Source: Salivita marina (GTDB lineage Bacteria; Pseudomonadota; Gammaproteobacteria; Pseudomonadales; Azotimanducaceae). From it: DNA of 64,000 nucleotides. The notes beneath the pieces are model-generated. The model was not told the origin of the DNA. It did no database searches and worked only from the letters and a program-made list of their open reading frames with translations. Positions 24,482 to 34,029 of this stretch are shown here, one piece after another. The position numbers and the translations under genes are program-made. The stretch lies in the NCBI GenBank assembly GCA_038144425.1, contig JAYQNS010000003.1, positions 496,001 to 560,000 of the forward strand. Reading direction: 5' to 3'. How positions within the stretch are numbered: the first letter of the stretch is position 1; each line of letters opens with the position of its first letter.

Positions 24482-25987
24482 CTATACATGAGCCTCATCG
24501 GTACGCCGATCCTCGGCCTCCGGCTTGCCGTCCTCTGGGGCCGTGGCGGGGACCTCCCGCTGGGCCACGGACGGGAGCGCGAGGGCCGACAAGGTGACCT
24601 CGGAAAGGCCGGCGCTCCGGGCCGCCTGCTCCGCAGCATCGCGCAGACGCTTGGCTTCAGAGATGCGAATCAAAACGGGCTGCCGGGCTAGATAAGCCTC
24701 AAGAGCTTGCTGGGCCTCGATAGCCCAGGGGACGGAGCTTTCCTCCGCAGCCGCAGGGGTCGGGGAAACCGCGTCCAAGGATGACGCCAGAGGCAGCACA
24801 TGAAAGAGCGCGTCAAAGAGGCCGTTGCAGATCTCCTGAACGAGGTAGGTCGCACCGCCGTAGCCCATGAAGGGCGTGCCCGTATGGCGTCGAATCACGG
24901 CGCCGGGGAAGGACGCGGGGATGTAGTGGCTACGCCCCCGCCTCGGCAGCGTACATGCGCTCATTGATACTGCCGAAGAGCATCATAGGCGGTGCCTTTT
25001 GGATCGCATCGCGCACCGCAGCGTTATCGGGCTTCTGACCGGCACTACGCACAAAGCTGAAAGCGCAGGGCATGCCGAGCTCGTCTTCTAGGAAGCGCTT
25101 TAAGCCCTTGGCGTAGCTCTCGCCGGCAACGACTCCAAAGCTGGCCGTGGAAAAGAAATCCTGAGTGACCGAGCGCCATAGGTCCCAGATCGGCTTTAAG
25201 GTGCTGTGCTTTTCCCGCTCGATGAAGGGCTCGGGATCCAGATCTAAGGTCTCCCCCAGGGCCCGGAGGAATCGGGTAGTGCTTTCCAGGCCCACAGGCG
25301 CGTGGAAATAGGGGCGTTCCAGCGCCTCCGATAGGCTTCGCCCGTATTCCCGGTAGAGGCAGATGTTGGCCTCCGCAAGGGGCAGCTTTTTGAGATCCGC
25401 CAGGGAGGCGCCTAGGGGGAAGCAAAGATTGACTTCAGCGCCGATGCCCTCCACCAAGCGGCATAGCTCCGCCGTATCGGAGGGGAGTTAAAGATCCCGT
25501 AAGCAGGACCGAGGATGTTGACCTTCGGCTTTGCCCCGGCTTTCCGCTTGGGGGCCGCAACCTTCTTCGGACCAAAGGTTTTCCAAAGCCATAGCAGGGC
25601 GCGATCGGCGCTTTGCCACTGGTCCTCGTCGATGGTGCGGGGCAAGAACCGCTGAATGCCTGTGCCTTCGGGGGTAACGCCACCGCCGATCATTTCGGCG
25701 ATGGAGCCGGTCACCACCACGCTCGGCAAATCGCTTTGCAACACCTCGTGGGCCCGCTTCATGGCCCCCTCCGTGCCCACGGAGCCGAGCTCCGTTTCCG
25801 AAAGCCCCGTGACCACGATGGGCAGCTCGTGAGGCGGCAGCGCATCGGTGTAGTGAAGCACCGAGGTCACGGGGAGGTTTTCGCAACCCACGGGGCCGTC
25901 AATGATGACCTGAAGGCCTTTTACCGCCGTGAACATGTACACCGCGCCCCAATAGCCGCCGGCGCGATCGTGGTCGAGAACCAACAC
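24482..25987 (-). CDS. bchZ: BchZ, chlorophyllide a reductase subunit Z (two apparent frame breaks)
   Basis: The NifK-like subunit of chlorophyllide a reductase, which reduces ring B to the bacteriochlorin. It starts with a GTG at 25987 behind GGGGAGGG and begins LDHDRAGGYWGAVY. Frame breaks occur at a GGGG run (25482-25485), where one extra base restores NSPSDTAELCRLVEGIG, and at a CCCCC run (24935-24939), where one base fewer, or two more, joins ERMYAAEAG to RSHYIPASFPG. The three parts together span the full family length (about 500 residues). Everything else reads as a normal BchZ, so sequencing error is favoured. Confidence 0.9.
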
Positions 25988-27445
25988 CTAAGCACCCTCC
26001 CCAAGCGCCGAGGCCTGTTCCGGGCGCCAGATGCCCGCGGTGGCGCCCTGCCCCACCCCGTCAAAGAAGGCACGCATGCTGTGGAAGCGATCCTGATTCC
26101 CCATCGCAGCGTTCACCACCTGCGCCAGGGAGCCCGCCCCCGCAGCCCCCATAAGGGGCCGAGCGGAAATGAGATTCGTGAAATACAGAGCAGGAACGGC
26201 GAGCTCCTTCGCTTTCTGCACCACGGGGGTGGTGCCGATGGCCAGCGCCGGATCAAAGGCCGCGATCGCCGCAAGGTCTTGCTCCAGGGAAGCGCGGAAC
26301 TGCACCTCCACACCCCGAGCTTGGAGCCAGCGGCAGTCCGCCTCGGAAAAGGGCGTTTTCGGCGCCGCCGTGCCGACGTAGCGCACGTCCGCCCCGCTCT
26401 CGATCAACAGCCGCGCCACGAGGAGCTCCGAGCCCTCGTAGCCGGACAGGGTAATGCGCCCCTGCACGGGCGCCCCCTTGAGGGCCTCCCGAATACCGGG
26501 CAAGGCCTTCGCCTTAGCCGCTTCAATCTTCGCTGATGGCACCCCTGCCGCTTCCCCAATGGCTTCTAGCCAGCTGGCGGTGCCTTCAACGCCCACTGGC
26601 GCTGAACCCACGACGCGGCGCCCGGCGCGCTGAAACTCCCGGACCGAAGCGGTGTAGAAGGGATGGATGGCCGCCACCACGGGGCTTGCCAGGGCCGCGT
26701 ACAGCTCGCGCCATTCCCGAGTGGGCACCACGGGCCCGGGGGCCAGGCCGAGGGGATCGAGGAGCATGGCGAGGTTCACCGGATCAGCGGGGAACATCTC
26801 GCCGAGGAAGGTCACCGTGGGCGCCTGAGCACTCGGGCCCCGGGGCGCTGCCACGGGCCCCTGCTCCGCCTCGGCGCGAGCGTAGGCCAGCATGGCCCCG
26901 GCGAGGACGTCCTTGGCTTCCGCATGGGTCGGCACGCCAAAGCCCGGCACATCAATTCCAATAATGCGGACCCCGTTGATCGCCTTCGGTAAGAGCCGCA
27001 GGGGCACGCCGGAGGCCGTGGGAACGCAGAGGTTGGTGACCACAATGGCATCGTAGAGCGCCGGATCAGCCGTGCGCTCTACCGCTTCCTTGATGTCCTC
27101 AAAGAGCTTGCCCGTCACCAGCGTTTCCGAATTGAAGGGCACGTAGCCCACGGAGCGCCGTGCGCCATAGAAATGCGAGGTAAAGGTCAGGCCGTAAACG
27201 CAGCAGGCCGAGCCGGAAAGAATGGTCGCCGTGCGCCGCATGCGAAGCCCCACGCGAAGGGAACCAAACGCCGGGCACATGCTTTGGGGCTGATCATGCG
27301 GCCCCTTGGGATAGTCCTTGGCGAACTGGGCCATGGTTTCCGGGTCGGCGCCGGCACCGCTCCGCAGCGCCTCCGTTCCGCATCCGCCGTCCACTTCGGT
27401 GACAGGGATCTGGTCCGCGGCGCTGTTCGACTCAGACGGTGTCAT
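25988..27445 (-). CDS. bchY: BchY, chlorophyllide a reductase subunit Y
   Basis: About 485 residues; the NifD-like partner of BchZ. The ATG at 27445 has GGAGG six bases upstream and overlaps bchX by 14 bases; the frame stays open upstream to 27877 but only as an antisense-like extension over bchX and is rejected. Cysteine regions CPAFGSLRVGL, CCVYGLTFTSHF and NLCVPTASGV fit the cluster-binding segments of the family. It ends one codon before the bchZ GTG. Confidence 0.94.
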   Translation of the reverse strand: MTPSESNSAADQIPVTEVDGGCGTEALRSGAGADPETMAQFAKDYPKGPHDQPQSMCPAFGSLRVGLRMRRTATILSGSACCVYGLTFTSHFYGARRSVGYVPFNSETLVTGKLFEDIKEAVERTADPALYDAIVVTNLCVPTASGVPLRLLPKAINGVRIIGIDVPGFGVPTHAEAKDVLAGAMLAYARAEAEQGPVAAPRGPSAQAPTVTFLGEMFPADPVNLAMLLDPLGLAPGPVVPTREWRELYAALASPVVAAIHPFYTASVREFQRAGRRVVGSAPVGVEGTASWLEAIGEAAGVPSAKIEAAKAKALPGIREALKGAPVQGRITLSGYEGSELLVARLLIESGADVRYVGTAAPKTPFSEADCRWLQARGVEVQFRASLEQDLAAIAAFDPALAIGTTPVVQKAKELAVPALYFTNLISARPLMGAAGAGSLAQVVNAAMGNQDRFHSMRAFFDGVGQGATAGIWRPEQASALGEGA

Positions 27446-28406
27446 ACACCACCTCCAGGGATCGCTGCGCAATGCCCTGAGGACCGCAGAGATCCTCGAG
27501 GGTCGCGGGCTCGAGCACGACGTCACGACCAACGTTTTCCGCCTTAAACAAGTCAAGCAGGCCGTCTTGGTCGAGCGGATTCGGCAATCGCGGAGGCGCG
27601 GTGGCGACCTGATCCCCGAGGGCGGCGAAGAGACTGCCCCAGGGGCTGTCCTGGGTGCCGATGATCTGGTAATTCGCGCTCTTGCGCCGGATGTCTTCAT
27701 CCGCGGGAATGGACGCCAGCACGGGAATATCCACCGCCTCTGCGAAGCGCGCCGCCTCCCCCGTGCCGTCATCTTTGTTGATGACCAAACCGGCAACCCC
27801 AACATTGCCCCCGAGCTTGCGGAAGTACTGCACGGCACTACAAACGTTGTTGGCAACGTAGAGGGATTGGAGGTCATTCGACCCCACCACGATCACCTTC
27901 TGACACATGTCCCGAGCAATGGGGAGGCCGAAGCCCCCGCAAACCACATCGCCGAGAAAATCGAGGAGGACGTAATCAAAGCCCCACTCGTGGAAGCCGA
28001 GCTTTTCGAGAAGCTCAAAGCCATGAATGATGCCACGCCCGCCGCAGCCCCGGCCCACCTCCGGGCCTCCTAGCTCCATGGCGTAGACGCCACCGCGCTT
28101 AAAGCAAACGTCGCTGATGGAGACCTCTTCCCCCGCCTCTTTTTTGCGAGCGGAGGTTTCAATGATGGTGGGACAAGCGCGGCCTCCGAAGAGCAGGGAG
28201 GTGGTGTCGCTCTTAGGATCGCAGCCGATCAGCAGCACCTTTTTACCCTGCTCCGCCATCATGTAAGAGAGGTTTGCCAGGGTGAAGCTTTTGCCGATGC
28301 CGCCCTTGCCGTAGATCGCAATAACCTCGGCACTGGAGCTCGGGCCCTCCTCTACGGAAGACAGGGGAATATGAGAATGCACTTCCGGGCGCACAGGGGT
28401 GGTCAT
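27432..28406 (-). CDS. bchX: BchX, chlorophyllide a reductase ATPase subunit
   Basis: 324 residues; the NifH-like electron donor to BchYZ. P-loop YGKGGIGKS at residues 32-40, cluster cysteines Cys121 (GRGCGGRG) and Cys156 (GDVVCGGF). The length and the C-terminal extension after residue 280 separate it from BchL. It overlaps bchC by ATGA and bchY by 14 bases. Confidence 0.96.
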   Translation of the reverse strand: MTTPVRPEVHSHIPLSSVEEGPSSSAEVIAIYGKGGIGKSFTLANLSYMMAEQGKKVLLIGCDPKSDTTSLLFGGRACPTIIETSARKKEAGEEVSISDVCFKRGGVYAMELGGPEVGRGCGGRGIIHGFELLEKLGFHEWGFDYVLLDFLGDVVCGGFGLPIARDMCQKVIVVGSNDLQSLYVANNVCSAVQYFRKLGGNVGVAGLVINKDDGTGEAARFAEAVDIPVLASIPADEDIRRKSANYQIIGTQDSPWGSLFAALGDQVATAPPRLPNPLDQDGLLDLFKAENVGRDVVLEPATLEDLCGPQGIAQRSLEVVYDTV

Positions 28407-29371
28407 GAGACACTCCAGTTGAGAATCATTTTTAGGCAGCTGCGATCTTTGAAGGCGCGCTCGTAGGCTTCCGACGCGTCTTCTGGATCAGCGCGGTGGG
28501 TGATCAAGCCGTCCAGGCAAAGCCGCGATTCGTCGAGCAGGCGAAGCACCACGCGGAGGTCCTCCGGCTTCCATTCCGCCCGCACCCGAAGGCGAAGTTC
28601 TCGGAGAAAGGCTGGGGGGAAGGTGAAACTCAGGGGTTCCGCGTAGAACCCCCCCAGCACCAGCTCCCCCTGGGGCGCCAAGCGACCGATCAAGGTGTCG
28701 AGGAGCGCCGGAGCGCCGCTGACCTCAAGAATACGGGTGTAATCCGCACGGGGGTCGGCCTCGGGATCAAGTACCCCGTATCCGTCAGCGCCGCTGAGCC
28801 GCTCCGGGTCCGTTTCCCAGACCGTCGGCGGCACGCTCCCCAGGGCGATAGTGAGACGAGCAATGAGACGCCCCAGCACGCCGTGGCCAACGATGAGCTC
28901 GGGGAAGGCGAAGGCCTCGCGCGCCGTGCCCTCAGCCGGGCGCAAGCAATGCACGGCCGTTGCCGCAAGAGCCAGGAGCACGCCCTTTTCCTTCAAGGTG
29001 GAATCGAGAGGGATGGCCCGCTCGGCGGGAACCACGAGGCGCGAGGCAGCGCCCCCAAAGAGTCCCCGGGCGCCTTCAAAACAGTTTGCCCCAGGTACAA
29101 ACACCCAGTCTCCCGGCCTAAGCCCCGTGCCTCGGGGCGCCTCACGGACTCGGCCGACGGACTCGTAGCCAGGCACCAAGGGATAGGACAGACCGGGAAA
29201 GGGCGGCATGGAGCCATCAAAAAGGAGTTTTTCCGTGCCCGTGCTAACGCCGCTGTAGGCGACATCCACCACCACATCGGCGCTGCCCGGCGCCTGAAGG
29301 GCCAGATCTTGGAGGCCGAGCTTTAACGGCTCGGAGAGCACAATAGCCTTAGCCTGCAGCGCTGCACCCAT
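28403..29371 (-). CDS. bchC: BchC, bacteriochlorophyllide a dehydrogenase
   Basis: About 322 residues of the medium-chain dehydrogenase fold. BchC oxidises the C3 hydroxyethyl group left by BchF to acetyl. Family segments include SGVSTGTEKLLFDG, PGYESVGRV and VGHGVLGRL (nucleotide site). The ATG at 29371 has GGGAG six bases upstream; the TTG at 29398 is rejected. It starts 32 bases downstream of a paired PpsR-like operator and heads bchC-X-Y-Z-puf. Confidence 0.95.
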   Translation of the reverse strand: MGAALQAKAIVLSEPLKLGLQDLALQAPGSADVVVDVAYSGVSTGTEKLLFDGSMPPFPGLSYPLVPGYESVGRVREAPRGTGLRPGDWVFVPGANCFEGARGLFGGAASRLVVPAERAIPLDSTLKEKGVLLALAATAVHCLRPAEGTAREAFAFPELIVGHGVLGRLIARLTIALGSVPPTVWETDPERLSGADGYGVLDPEADPRADYTRILEVSGAPALLDTLIGRLAPQGELVLGGFYAEPLSFTFPPAFLRELRLRVRAEWKPEDLRVVLRLLDESRLCLDGLITHRADPEDASEAYERAFKDRSCLKMILNWSVS

Positions 29372-29402
29372 GGCGGGCTCCCGGCGCGGTGGCGCCAAAA
29401 TT

Positions 29403-29446
29403 TGTCATATTTTTATGACATTTTTTACTGTCTATCAGAATTTACG
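29403..29446. promoter_or_regulatory. Paired PpsR/CrtJ operators upstream of bchC
   Basis: TGTCATATTTTTATGACA (29403-29420) is a perfect TGT-N12-ACA palindrome. TGTCTATCAGAATTTACG (29429-29446) is a second site with one changed base. The gap is 8 bases, the spacing described for cooperative CrtJ binding at bchC in Rhodobacter capsulatus. The region is AT-rich compared with its surroundings, as expected for a promoter. Confidence 0.82.
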
Positions 29447-29471
29447 CTCATTGGTGGCAAAAGCAACACCC

Positions 29472-30626
29472 CTAGGCGCGCCGCTCAGCAAGCAGAACAC
29501 TGGTCTGGAGGGGCACAGCCGTGGGCAAGCGCCGCACGCGATGAAAGCCCGCTGCCTCTAGGAGGGCCCGCACCTCCCCCTCCGACCGAGGCCGGCCCCG
29601 GCCCATGGCGCGGAGGTAAAAAGAGAAATAGACATCGGAGAAGCGCTGGGCCCCCGCGGTGTGCCGAAGCGGCTCAGCGACCAGAAGCTGCCCCCCTGGC
29701 GCCACGGCCTTGGCCACCCGGGCCAAAAGGCGCTCAGCGCGGTCGTCATCCTGGTCATGAAGCACACGAACCAAGGTGACGAGATCGGCATCGGCAGGTA
29801 GGGGGGTTTTCAAAAAATCTACGGCATGAACGGTAAAACGCAGGGCATCGGGGCGCCTCCGAAAGCGGGCTTCCGCCAGACGAGCCACCTCGGGAAGATC
29901 ACAGAGGGCCAAGTTTGGCCCCGGCGCCGCATCAGCCAGGGCCGCCAGAAAGGCCCCGTTGCCCCCGCCCACGTCCATCACCCGGCGATGCTTTGAAAAA
30001 TCGTAGGCGGACAGCACTTCGGTGGCAATCATGCCCTGGGAGCTGGCCATGAGCGCCGAATAGGCCTCCGCTTCCGACGCCTCAGGGGCGTCCTCCCCGT
30101 CCCCGGCGTAGGGCCAGAAGGCGGCAAGGGCGGGGCCGGACCGGCCTTGAAGGCGCGCCACCGGGTCACGAAGGTCATCGTAGAGCAAGGTATTGTGCTC
30201 GATCATCTCCCGCACCCCGGGCAGGCCCACAACCGCCAGGGCGAGGGGGGTGGGTCCGTAGCGGCCCGTCCAGCGGCGGCGCAGCAGGCCCAGGGCCGTA
30301 GCGGCATCAAGCAACAGCTGGCAGCCCTCCTCCGTGAGCCCCAGCCCAGGGGCCAGGGAGCGGGCCGTTTGCGCCTCAGCCAGGAGGCGCTCGAAGACCC
30401 GAAGCCGGACGCAGGCCAGCACCGTTTGCGTCGCCGTGAAACCCGATACGAGATCAAACAGGGCCCGGGCTTGGCGTCGAGCAAAGAAGCCGCCAAGGGG
30501 CAAGCGCGCGACCCGGCTTAAGCTTTCCGGCTGGGCAGCGCGCTGGAGGAGCCCATTGAGCCAACGATCCCAACGCCGTCCGAGGGACATGCCGACGCGT
30601 CGAGGCTGAAGGGTTCCCGTAGACAT
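29472..30626 (-). CDS. crtF: CrtF, hydroxyneurosporene-type carotenoid O-methyltransferase
   Basis: 384 residues. An N-terminal dimerisation/helical part (about 50-130) precedes a SAM-binding domain with VMDVGGGNGAFLAALA (about 217-232). CrtF methylates the tertiary hydroxyl groups made by CrtC, giving the methoxy groups of spirilloxanthin. It follows crtE by 6 bases and precedes bchC, the gene order also seen in Rhodobacter. Confidence 0.93.
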   Translation of the reverse strand: MSTGTLQPRRVGMSLGRRWDRWLNGLLQRAAQPESLSRVARLPLGGFFARRQARALFDLVSGFTATQTVLACVRLRVFERLLAEAQTARSLAPGLGLTEEGCQLLLDAATALGLLRRRWTGRYGPTPLALAVVGLPGVREMIEHNTLLYDDLRDPVARLQGRSGPALAAFWPYAGDGEDAPEASEAEAYSALMASSQGMIATEVLSAYDFSKHRRVMDVGGGNGAFLAALADAAPGPNLALCDLPEVARLAEARFRRRPDALRFTVHAVDFLKTPLPADADLVTLVRVLHDQDDDRAERLLARVAKAVAPGGQLLVAEPLRHTAGAQRFSDVYFSFYLRAMGRGRPRSEGEVRALLEAAGFHRVRRLPTAVPLQTSVLLAERRA

Positions 30627-30632
30627 GACGCC

Positions 30633-31502
30633 CTAGGCCGCGGCGCGGACTTTGCAGCCGGCGAGGATGGCCTTGGCCTGAGCCTCAATGGTGGCCAGAA
30701 GCGCTGGGCGCCCAGGACAGGGCGGAATGGAAGCGAGCGCCTCGGCGACGAGATCCCGAAGCCGCTGAGCGGCCCCTTCCACCCCAAGCTGAAGCACGGC
30801 ACTGGGCCGCCCTAACGCTTGATCGACCCCCACGGGTTTCCCAAGCTCGTCACTGTCCCCCAGGGCATCCCGGAGATCATCGGCGACCTGGTAGGCCTCC
30901 CCTAAGCGAGCCCCCAGACGCTCCCAGGCCAGGGCCTCCCCGCCCCCGGCTAGGGCGCCACCGGCGGTCGCGGCAGAAAAGAGCGCACCGGTTTTTGCCT
31001 CGTGATAAGCGCGAAGGTCGATTTCGCTCTCCTCTTCCCAGCTTTGCCCAGCAACGATTCCCGCCGGGGCCCCCACGGCGCACGCCAGCTGATTGTGGAG
31101 CGCCGGCAGCAGAGCCCCTCCGTCCTGTCCCTGGAGGGCAAGCCACTGGAGCGCGAGCACGATAAGTCCGTCGCCCGTGAGCAACGCTAGGGGCTCACCG
31201 AATTCCCGGTGTAGCGCCGGGCGCCCGCGGCGCGTCTTCGCGTTGTCAAAGCAGGGGAGATCATCATGGATGAGGCTGGCGCAGTGCATGAGCTCAAGGG
31301 CCGCTGCATAGGCCAGAGCCGCCCCGGGCGCCCGATTACCGCAGGCCTGGGCTACGGCCAGGGTGAGCCGCGGGCGAATCCATGAGCCGCCGGGGAGAAT
31401 AGCGTAGCGGTAGGCCGCCGCCAGCCGCGGTGGACAGGGCGCCTGCGTCGCAAAGTCGAGAATGCGCCGAAGTTCGTGCTCAATAAGCTGCTCTGCTTCC
31501 AT
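30633..31502 (-). CDS. crtE: CrtE, geranylgeranyl diphosphate synthase
   Basis: 289-residue polyprenyl synthase. The first Asp-rich motif is DDLPCFD (80-86), and the second is DDLRD at about 205-209. It supplies geranylgeranyl diphosphate both for carotenoids and for the bacteriochlorophyll tail. It faces crtD across a short region with two PpsR-like sites. Confidence 0.94.
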   Translation of the reverse strand: MEAEQLIEHELRRILDFATQAPCPPRLAAAYRYAILPGGSWIRPRLTLAVAQACGNRAPGAALAYAAALELMHCASLIHDDLPCFDNAKTRRGRPALHREFGEPLALLTGDGLIVLALQWLALQGQDGGALLPALHNQLACAVGAPAGIVAGQSWEEESEIDLRAYHEAKTGALFSAATAGGALAGGGEALAWERLGARLGEAYQVADDLRDALGDSDELGKPVGVDQALGRPSAVLQLGVEGAAQRLRDLVAEALASIPPCPGRPALLATIEAQAKAILAGCKVRAAA

Positions 31503-31518
31503 GGCTACGCCCCCGAAG

Positions 31519-31561
31519 CGTCACTCTGGTTAGACACATAGAGTGTCATGTATCCTAGACA
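31519..31561. promoter_or_regulatory. Paired PpsR/CrtJ operators between crtE and crtD
   Basis: CGTCACTCTGGTTAGACA (31519-31536) and the perfect TGTCATGTATCCTAGACA (31544-31561) are 7 bases apart. They fill most of the 96 bases between the two divergent starts (31502 and 31599), so one PpsR complex could control both crtE-crtF and crtD-crtC. Confidence 0.78.
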
Positions 31562-31598
31562 TAAGGTCAACGGGGGCCGCGGGCTGGGCGGGGGCACC

Positions 31599-33119
31599 AT
31601 GGGATCAGAAAACATTGCCATCGTGGGGGCGGGCATCGGCGCCCTCAGCGCGGCGGCCCTCCTCGCCCGACGCGGCTATGCCGTGGACGTATTCGAGCGG
31701 GCCGGTACCGCAGGTGGCAAGCTACGCCAGACCTTTGCTGGGGGTCCGGGCGTAGACGCAGGCCCCACGGTCTTCACCCTGAAGCCCATCTTTCAAACCC
31801 TTTTTGAAGCTGCCGGAGGCGACTTCGAGGCTAGCCTTCGCCCCGAGCCTGCCACCGTCATCGCCCGCCACTTCTGGGACGACGGGGCTGGACTCGACCT
31901 CTTCGCCGACCCCAGAGCTTCGGAAGCGGCCATCGGCGATCGCTTCGGGCGCGCTAACGCCGAAGGCTTTCGCCAGTTCCAGGCCGCCGCCAGGCGCTGC
32001 TACGACGTGCTCCAGCACAGCTATATCGAGGGCAGTCGCCCCAGCCCCCTCGACCTTGTACGCCGCATCGGGCCCCTTCGCCTCGGGGATCTACTGGCCA
32101 CTCGCCCCTTCACCAGCCTTTGGAACGCCCTAGGACAATTCTTCCCCGCCGTAGAGCTGCGCCAGCTCTTTGGCCGCTACGCCACCTACGTCGGAGCCTC
32201 ACCCTTCTCCGCCCCGGCCACCCTCATGCTCATCGCTCACGTAGAGCAGCTAGGGGTCTGGACCCTCCCTGGCGGCATGATCAGCCTCGCGGAGGAACTT
32301 CAACGCCTCGCGGAAGGGCATGGGGCGCGCTTTCATTTCCACGCAGAGGTGGAGGAGATTGCCGTCAATAGGGGCGCCGTGGATCATCTGGTCTATTGCC
32401 AGGAAGGGGAACGCCTGCGCCTAAGCGCCCGCAGGGTAGTCTTTGGGGGAGACAGCGCAGCCCTCGCCCGGGCCGGCCTCGGCGCCGGAGTTCGCCGGGC
32501 CACGGCGCCCACGGCGGCGTCCCATCGCTCCCTAAGCGCCCTGGTCTGGACGGGCCTGATCCGCCGCAGCGCCTTTCCCCTCAGTCATCACACGGTGTTC
32601 TTTGGCCGAGATTATCGCGCCGAGTTCGATGCGATCTTTAAGCAACGCACCCTTCCGGAGGATCCGACCGTGTATCTCTGCGCGCAGGACCGCACCGCGG
32701 AGGACCACCCCGCCATCGCAGGCACGGAAGACGCCTTCGAACGGGTGCTTTGCCTCACCAACGCCCCGGCTCTTGGGGATGCGGGCCCCCTTCCCCCGGC
32801 CCTCCTGGCAGAGGGCGAGGCGCGCCTGCGACGAACGCTCAAGCGTTGCGGCGTTCGCGACTTTGACTTCGACCCCAGCGCCATGACCCTCACCTCCCCC
32901 CGGGAGTTTCACGAACGCTTCCCCCACACCGGCGGCGCCCTCTATGGGCGCGCCTCCCATGGCTGGCTGGCGTCCTTCCGTCGCCCAGGCAGCCGCACCG
33001 CCGTGCCCGGCCTGTATCTCTGCGGGGGCAGCGCCCACCCCGGCGCCGGCGTCCCCATGGCAACCCTATCCGGCGTGCAAGCCGCGGAGGCCCTATGTCA
33101 GGACCTGACTTCAACGTAG
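31599..33119 (+). CDS. crtD: CrtD, carotenoid 3,4-desaturase
   Basis: About 506 residues of the phytoene-desaturase family. N-terminal FAD motif IVGAGIGALSAAALLARRG and C-terminal GLYLCGGSAHPGAGVPMATLSG are intact. CrtD introduces the 3,4 double bonds during spirilloxanthin synthesis. The ATG at 31599 has GGGGG four bases upstream; an ATG at 31548 lies within the operator and is less likely. It overlaps the crtC start by 25 bases. Confidence 0.92.
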   Translation: MGSENIAIVGAGIGALSAAALLARRGYAVDVFERAGTAGGKLRQTFAGGPGVDAGPTVFTLKPIFQTLFEAAGGDFEASLRPEPATVIARHFWDDGAGLDLFADPRASEAAIGDRFGRANAEGFRQFQAAARRCYDVLQHSYIEGSRPSPLDLVRRIGPLRLGDLLATRPFTSLWNALGQFFPAVELRQLFGRYATYVGASPFSAPATLMLIAHVEQLGVWTLPGGMISLAEELQRLAEGHGARFHFHAEVEEIAVNRGAVDHLVYCQEGERLRLSARRVVFGGDSAALARAGLGAGVRRATAPTAASHRSLSALVWTGLIRRSAFPLSHHTVFFGRDYRAEFDAIFKQRTLPEDPTVYLCAQDRTAEDHPAIAGTEDAFERVLCLTNAPALGDAGPLPPALLAEGEARLRRTLKRCGVRDFDFDPSAMTLTSPREFHERFPHTGGALYGRASHGWLASFRRPGSRTAVPGLYLCGGSAHPGAGVPMATLSGVQAAEALCQDLTST

Positions 33120-34029
33120 CCGTTCCCCCCTCCGGTTATCGCTGGTGGTATCTCGATGGCCTCAGCGCCGACGGACAGCGCGGGCTGACGGTCATCGCCT
33201 TTGTGGGCAGCGTCTTTTCCCCTACTACGCGGCTGCGCGGCGGCGCCAGGAGGCAGTAGCACCGGCGCGCTTCTGCGCCATTAACGTCGCGCTCTATGGG
33301 CCTAACCGCACCGCCTGGGCCATGACTGAACGCAGCGACCGCACCCTTGCCCGCAGCCCCGCGCACTTCGCCCTGGGGCCCAGCGCCCTACACTGGGATG
33401 GCACCACGCTGACTGTGGCCGTGGAGGAAATCACCGTGCCCTGGCCCCGGCGCCTGCGCGGGGAGATCCGCTTTACCCCGAGCCTCCTCCCGGACCACAG
33501 CGAACCCCTGACGGAGGACCACGCTCACCTTTGGACCCCTATCGCCCCCCGGGGGCACCTCGAGGTGACCTTTTCCCACCCGGCGCTCCACTGGGAGGGT
33601 CACGGCTATTTGGACAGCAACAGCGGCGCCACGCCCCTGGAGCGAGCCTTTCGCCAATGGACCTGGGCCCGGGGCGACGCCGGGGAGCGCACCTTTCTGT
33701 GTTACGACGCGGAACGCCGAGATGGTGAACATCACCGATTCATGCTGGAGTTCGACGGTGCCGGCACGCTGCACCGCCACCCCTGCCCGCCCCGCCATGG
33801 CCTGAAAGCGGGACTCTGGGGCGTGCCTCTCACCGTGCATGGGGACGAGGGCCACCGGCCCCGTCTTCGCCGACGCTACGAGGACACGCCGTTTTATAAC
33901 CGCAGCGAAGTGGAAACGACCCTAAAGGGGGAACGGCTCGTCATGGTGAATGAGGGCCTAGACCTAGACCGCTTCGAAAGCCGCTGGGTGCAAACCCTAC
34001 TACCCTTCCGCATGCCCCGCCGGGCTTAG
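33095..34029 (+). CDS. crtC: CrtC, carotenoid 1,2-hydratase (apparent -1 frame break)
   Basis: CrtC hydrates the terminal 1,2 double bonds of acyclic carotenoids. It begins at the ATG at 33095 (MSGPDFNVAVPPSGYRWWYLDGL), inside the end of crtD. The frame breaks after AFVGSVFSP at a CCCC run (33219-33222); one added C joins this to YYAAARRR and the rest, including CAINVALYG, AMTERSDR and GHGYLDSNSGATPLE, for about 311 residues. Starting only after the break would remove the conserved N-terminal domain. A homopolymer error is the simplest reading. Confidence 0.88.

Noticed and set aside
27446..27877. 144-codon N-terminal extension of bchY
   Set aside because: It overlaps the conserved end of bchX in another frame, has no BchY homology, and a strong ribosome site supports the ATG at 27445.
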